Assembly (NCBI RefSeq): GCF_031885415.1
Contig: NZ_CP116871.1
Location: 2,666,001-2,730,000, forward strand
DNA: 64,000 nucleotides
Origin: Microbacterium forte
Lineage (GTDB): Bacteria; Actinomycetota; Actinomycetes; Actinomycetales; Microbacteriaceae
Direction: 5' to 3'
Under the pieces are notes generated by a model. That model ran no database searches and was not told the DNA's origin. It saw only the letters and a program-made list of their open reading frames with translations. Positions 60,626 to 64,000 of the stretch are shown here, in pieces. A program made the position numbers and the translations under genes. How positions within the stretch are numbered: position 1 is the first letter of the stretch; each line of letters opens with the position of its first letter.

Positions 60626-61066
60626 ATGACGAACACCACCGCCCCCTCCGCCGCCGCCTCGCTGGGACTCCTCGTCCTGCGCATCGTGGTCGGCGCCGTC
60701 TTCACCGCTCACGGGGCGCAGAAGATCTTCGAATACACGATCCCCGGCACGATCGGCAGCTTCGCGGGCATGGGGGTCCCCATGCCCGAGATCGCGGCAC
60801 CGTTCGTCGCCTTCGTCGAGCTGATCGGCGGAATCCTGCTGGTCCTCGGCCTCTTCACCCGCCTGGCCGGCATCCTGCTCGCGATCGACATGGTCGTGGC
60901 GCTGGTCCTCGTGCACCTCGCCGCGGGACTCTGGGTCGGTGAAGGCGGATACGAGTTCGTCGCCGTGCTCGGTGCAGCCGCGCTGGCTCTCGCGCTCACG
61001 GGCGCTGGGCGCTTCTCGCTCGACGGCGCCTTCCTGTGCGGCCGGGTTCCCGCCTGGCTCAGCTGA
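60626..61066 (+). CDS. DoxX family membrane protein
   Basis: The 146-residue protein has four helices and the family segments L-R-I-V-V-G-A-V-F-T-A-H-G-A-Q-K, E-L-I-G-G-I-L-L-V-L-G and an aromatic C-terminal part. DoxX proteins are linked to redox or electron transfer at the membrane in some bacteria; the role here is unknown. A strong terminator follows. Confidence 0.87.
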   Translation: MTNTTAPSAAASLGLLVLRIVVGAVFTAHGAQKIFEYTIPGTIGSFAGMGVPMPEIAAPFVAFVELIGGILLVLGLFTRLAGILLAIDMVVALVLVHLAAGLWVGEGGYEFVAVLGAAALALALTGAGRFSLDGAFLCGRVPAWLS

Positions 61067-61072
61067 CGAGAC

Positions 61073-61100
61073 GAGGGGGCGTTCCACGGGACGCCCCCTC
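61073..61100 (+). terminator. Terminator after the DoxX gene
   Basis: GAGGGGGCGT (61073-61082) pairs with ACGCCCCCTC (61091-61100) around eight bases, seven bases after the stop. Confidence 0.8.
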
Positions 61101-61110
61101 GGCCGGTGTG

Positions 61111-61131
61111 TATCCTGTCAACAGTTAACAG
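61111..61131. promoter_or_regulatory. -10 box and GntR operator overlapping the ribosome site
   Basis: TATCCT (61111-61116) is a possible -10 box. CTGTCAAC-A-GTTAACAG (61115-61131) is a 17-base dyad with one mismatched pair. It abuts the AGGAGG ribosome site of the GntR gene that follows, so binding would block its own transcription. Confidence 0.65.
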
Positions 61132-61140
61132 GAGGTCACC

Positions 61141-61806
61141 GTGACACAGACGGTCAAGCGCGGAGAGTCCCTCGGCGCACAGGTGGCGCAGGTCCTGCGT
61201 CAGCGCATCGTCCGAGGCGAGCTCTCGCCCGGCGCGCGCATCACCGAAGAGGCGCTCGCCGAGGAGTTCTCGGTGAGCCGGGGGCCGATCCGCGACGCCC
61301 TCACCCAGCTCAGCTTCGAGAAGCTCGTCGAAGTGCAGCGTCCGCGCGGGGTGTACATCACGGGTCTCTCGCAGGACGACGTCGATCAGCTCTACAGTCT
61401 GCGCGGCGCTCTCGAGCAGCTCGCGCTCTCACGTGCCATGAGAGTCGACGACGACGCGCGCTGGGCGGCGATGGCGGCCGCCGTCGAGAGAATGGGGCAG
61501 GCCGCGGACGCGGGCGACCATGCGGCGTTCGTCGCAGCCGACCTCGAGTTCCATTCGGAGATCTACGTGCTGGCCGACCATCCGCGCCTGCAGGGTGCGT
61601 GGAGTCAGTATCTGCCGACCTTCGCGTCGCTTCTCGAGGTCACCATCAACCACGACGACGACCTTCACGAGTCCTCCGACGACCACATGAAGCTCATGGA
61701 CGTGATGCGCTCAGGCACGCCCGAGGAGGCGGCGTCAGTGCTCACCGCGCACCTCGACGGCGCGCGCGATCGGATGCTCAGCGAACTGGCCGACCGGCCG
61801 GCCTGA
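61141..61806 (+). CDS. GntR/FadR-family transcriptional regulator
   Basis: The 221-residue protein starts at GTG 61141 after AGGAGG. A GntR winged helix (I-T-E-E-A-L-A-E-E-F-S-V-S-R-G-P-I-R-D-A-L) is followed by an FCD ligand domain. No obvious target gene is adjacent, as its neighbours are DoxX and an anti-sigma pair on other strands. The effector is unknown. It likely represses itself through the dyad at its start. Confidence 0.87.
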   Translation: MTQTVKRGESLGAQVAQVLRQRIVRGELSPGARITEEALAEEFSVSRGPIRDALTQLSFEKLVEVQRPRGVYITGLSQDDVDQLYSLRGALEQLALSRAMRVDDDARWAAMAAAVERMGQAADAGDHAAFVAADLEFHSEIYVLADHPRLQGAWSQYLPTFASLLEVTINHDDDLHESSDDHMKLMDVMRSGTPEEAASVLTAHLDGARDRMLSELADRPA

Positions 61807-61834
61807 CTGCGGCTGCCGCCTGACAGCGGCTGCC
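61801..61834 (+). repeat. 17-bp tandem repeat containing the GntR stop codon
   Basis: GCCTGACTGCGGCTGCC (61801-61817) is repeated as GCCTGACAGCGGCTGCC (61818-61834) with one mismatch. The gene's TGA is in the first unit and another TGA in the second. Confidence 0.8.
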
Positions 61835-61855
61835 GCGCGGCGCCAGGCGCCGGGC

Positions 61856-62290
61856 TCAGGCGTGCGGTGCGAGACGGCGTCGCAGCACCCAGGTGTTGCC
61901 GGTCGCATCGACGCTGTGCTCGAAGTCGTCGAGCACAGCCGTCGTGAGGGCCAGACCGCGTCCGCTCTCGCTGTCGACGCCGGGCATCGCCACCGCATCC
62001 CAGTCGATCCTGGCCGGATCAGCCGTGTCGACGAAGGTGGCGACGAGTTCATCGTCGGCCACCGCGATGTCGACCTCGACGGTGATGCCGGCATCCGGCT
62101 CGCCCTCGGCCTCGCCGTGCGCGGCGATGTTCGTGGACACCTCGCTGACCGCCAGCGCGAACAGCGTGCGGTCTTCCGGGGCCACGTGCGGAGACGCCTC
62201 CCACAGCGCGTCGAGGGCGTCGAGGACGTGCTCGACGAAGGCGGGCCCAGCGAGGCCGGCGACGTGCGCGGTGCGCCGGTCAGCGCCCAT
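61856..62290 (-). CDS. RsbW-like serine kinase/anti-sigma ATPase
   Basis: The 144-residue protein has the GHKL ATPase N-box A-L-A-V-S-E-V-S-T-N-I-A-A-H-G (about 45-59), a D-x-G-like region and a late G-R-G-L-A-L-T. This is the RsbW/HATPase_c_2 fold used in partner-switching control of sigma factors or other targets. It overlaps the STAS gene by 11 bases; the two are probable partners. Confidence 0.87.
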   Translation of the reverse strand: MGADRRTAHVAGLAGPAFVEHVLDALDALWEASPHVAPEDRTLFALAVSEVSTNIAAHGEAEGEPDAGITVEVDIAVADDELVATFVDTADPARIDWDAVAMPGVDSESGRGLALTTAVLDDFEHSVDATGNTWVLRRRLAPHA

Positions 62291-62612
62291 CGAACGCCGT
62301 CTCGGGCGTGGGGTGGTCGAGCAGGACGCGGTCGAGGTTGGTCAGGTGCAGCACCGTCCGAACCGCCTCGGGCACTGCTGCGATGCGCAGATCGCCGCCC
62401 GCGACCCTGGCGCTCTTGAGTCCGCCGACGAGAGCGCCGAGACCAGAGGAGTCGACGAACTGCAGGTCGGTCATGTCGATGACGATCCGGGAATCGCCTC
62501 CTGCCACGAGGTCGTTGACCGCTTTGCGCAGCAGAGGCGCTCCTGTCGCGGTGAGGCGGCCGGACAGGGCGATCACGGCGAAGCCGTCTCTGATGTCAGT
62601 TCTGAGATCCAT
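62280..62612 (-). CDS. STAS domain anti-sigma factor antagonist
   Basis: The 110-residue protein has the STAS fold with the phosphorylatable serine motif F-V-D-S-S-G-L-G-A-L (about 56-65). It would bind the RsbW-like kinase next door when unphosphorylated. It overlaps both neighbours (17 bases with the glycosyltransferase, 11 with the kinase), so all three are co-transcribed. It may tie exopolysaccharide synthesis to stress. Confidence 0.88.
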   Translation of the reverse strand: MDLRTDIRDGFAVIALSGRLTATGAPLLRKAVNDLVAGGDSRIVIDMTDLQFVDSSGLGALVGGLKSARVAGGDLRIAAVPEAVRTVLHLTNLDRVLLDHPTPETAFDGR

Positions 62613-64000
62613 GGTTCTCCTCCTCGAGGGTGCGGGCCGGTCCGCGGTAGCGGGCGGCTTGGATGATGACGCTGAGCACGACGAGGTCGTACAGCACCCA
62701 CACCGTGTTGACGAGAGTGCCCGTCCCGTCGCCGGTGCCGATGATGACCCGGGTCACACCGATCACGAGAGCGATGCCGAGCACGACCATCGCCGTCAGC
62801 TGCGGCCAGATCTCCCGCCACGGCACCCCTCGTGGATCCCGTCCGTCCTTGCGCGTCACGGCGAATGTGAGCGGGCGGTGGAGCACGACGTTGGCGAACG
62901 CCGACCAGCAGGCGCGGATCCAGACAGGGAACAGCGCGAGCGAGTACTGCTGCCCCCTCCACGTTCGCAGCCCCTTGGCCACCACGAGGAACAGCACCTG
63001 GTTGACGAGGAAGTACGGGAGGAACCTCACGAAGAAGTCGACCGACCAGGCGGTGACCGGCAGCACGCCGAAGACGAGGTAGACGACCGGCGCCGTGAGG
63101 TAGACCACAGCGGCGAACCCGGACAGGTAGCTCCACATCGTGGCGAAGTACATCAGTCGCTGGCCGATCGACAGCCCGCGCTTGGCGAGCGGGTTGTCGC
63201 GCAGCATGACCTGCAGGGTGCCCTGCGCCCAGCGCAGTCGCTGCGTCAGCATCGTGCGCAGATCCTCGGGGGCGAGGCCCTTGGCGAGGATCTCGTGGTG
63301 ATAGACGCTGCGCCAGCCGAGCGAGTGCAGCTGCATGGCCGTGGCCATGTCCTCGGTCACCGAGATCGTGGCGAGGGGGAGGATCGGCTGCGCCTCGTCG
63401 CCTCGGTCGAGTCGGAGCGCGTCGAGCAGTGCCCTGACCGCATCCAGCGCGTTGATGGGGGAGAGGTCGGAGTCGGCGAGTGCGGTGAGTCCCACCTCGT
63501 CGACGACGATCGCATCGAGCTGCGCGTCGTGTGCGATCGGCAGCGAGCCGAGCTCTGCGAGATCGGCTCGGATCCCCGCGAGGTCCTTCGCGACGAGGAT
63601 CACCGACGCGTTGTGCACCGCGGCGAGCACGGCGTCCGCGACCTCCCTGACGGGGGCGCCGCCGGCGAGATCACGACGGCCCCGGCCGATCGCCACGTGC
63701 AGCGCGAAGAGCTCGCGACGGAGTTCGGGGTCGGACGCCGAGCGCATCTCCTTCTCGATCAGGGTCTCAGAGGTGCGCAGCGCGCGGGCCGCGGTGTCGG
63801 TCACCTCGCGCACGTAGCCGATGATGCCCAGCTGCATCAGGGCGTCGCGACGGAGCACCGCGTTGGATCCGCAGAAGAACGCGGCGTTCCAGCCGTCCTT
63901 GCCCTGCTGGATCGGGCCGTAGAACAGCGGAGCCTGGCTGCCGAGAGGGTCGGCCTCGTCGACGTTGACGAACCACTGCGGGGTCTGCACCACGGCGACC
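62596..64000 (-). CDS. Family 2 glycosyltransferase, cellulose synthase-like (5' end outside window)
   Basis: The visible 467 codons run off the right edge with no true start. V-A-V-V-Q-T-P-Q-W-F-V-N and D-A-L-M-Q-L-G lie near the edge. The processive-enzyme motif Q-R-L-R-W-A-Q-G follows, then four or five membrane helices and a cytosolic C-terminal loop. An insert of about 120 residues of helix-rich sequence lies before the second catalytic block. It probably polymerises an exopolysaccharide at the membrane. Gene overlap with the STAS/RsbW pair is unusual. Confidence 0.85.
   Translation of the reverse strand, partial: VAVVQTPQWFVNVDEADPLGSQAPLFYGPIQQGKDGWNAAFFCGSNAVLRRDALMQLGIIGYVREVTDTAARALRTSETLIEKEMRSASDPELRRELFALHVAIGRGRRDLAGGAPVREVADAVLAAVHNASVILVAKDLAGIRADLAELGSLPIAHDAQLDAIVVDEVGLTALADSDLSPINALDAVRALLDALRLDRGDEAQPILPLATISVTEDMATAMQLHSLGWRSVYHHEILAKGLAPEDLRTMLTQRLRWAQGTLQVMLRDNPLAKRGLSIGQRLMYFATMWSYLSGFAAVVYLTAPVVYLVFGVLPVTAWSVDFFVRFLPYFLVNQVLFLVVAKGLRTWRGQQYSLALFPVWIRACWSAFANVVLHRPLTFAVTRKDGRDPRGVPWREIWPQLTAMVVLGIALVIGVTRVIIGTGDGTGTLVNTVWVLYDLVVLSVIIQAARYRGPARTLEEENHGSQN

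Overview
The window is high-GC actinobacterial chromosome. Gene content and protein style point to Microbacteriaceae, most likely Microbacterium or a close relative. Supporting signs are the dnaK-grpE-dnaJ-hspR operon with a HAIR operator, a DUF222/HNH endonuclease, an AmaP/CsbD stress locus, and several leaderless promoters (a TAnnnT box 6-8 nt before the start codon). The genus is inferred, not proven. Genes are densely packed, many with ATGA or TGATG overlaps. No gene-free stretch exceeds about 300 bases. I see no insertion sequence, prophage, CRISPR array, rRNA or origin; one tRNA (Gly-CCC) is present.

Layout. 1-2.3 kb: end of an alkaline-shock (AmaP-type) locus with a CsbD protein, then small unknowns. 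2.4-5.4 kb: a surface/ECF operon (DUF4397 protein, class F sortase, SigK-like sigma factor, RskA-like anti-sigma factor). 5.4-16.1 kb: a probable sialic acid operon (GntR regulator, peptide-type ABC transporter with a permease-ATPase fusion, NanA-like lyase, ROK kinase, NanE, NagB and a DUF4862 protein of unknown role). 16.1-18.9 kb: acyl-CoA ligase and DUF1295 protein on the minus strand. 19.1-28.2 kb: flavin monooxygenase, DszC/SfnB-like acyl-CoA dehydrogenase, a second peptide-type ABC transporter with two fused ATPases, and a methyltransferase; this is probably acquisition of an organosulfur or similar compound.

28-37 kb: a TetR/oxidoreductase pair, tRNA-Gly, dcd, small proteins, a TetR/DUF6069 pair with a 22-bp palindrome, two divergent winged-helix proteins with long His-rich tails, and the HNH protein. 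37-40.4 kb, minus strand: CDF metal transporter, UMF1-type MFS protein and a double-domain Lrp regulator. 40.6-46.2 kb: MHS transporter, YtcJ-like amidohydrolase, ThDP decarboxylase-like enzyme and ureohydrolase, a candidate guanidino-compound pathway. 46.2-53.5 kb: RIO kinase preceded by an unlisted 20-codon ORF, MFS pump, AraC regulator, DUF3817 protein, lipoprotein, thioredoxin-reductase-like protein and two siroheme genes. 53.7-57.7 kb: the heat-shock operon. 57.7-64 kb: a hendecad-repeat membrane protein, an amine oxidase whose C-terminal FAD motif sits at the N-terminus (an apparent circular permutation), Pr6Pr and DoxX membrane proteins, a GntR regulator, an RsbW/STAS pair and a truncated family 2 glycosyltransferase.

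Cross-cutting signals. Both peptide-type ABC operons have a strong hairpin between binding-protein and permease genes. Three plus-strand genes end in 15-17 bp tandem duplications that include the stop codon. The most unusual single items are the permuted oxidase, the His-tailed regulator pair and the small ORF before the RIO kinase.
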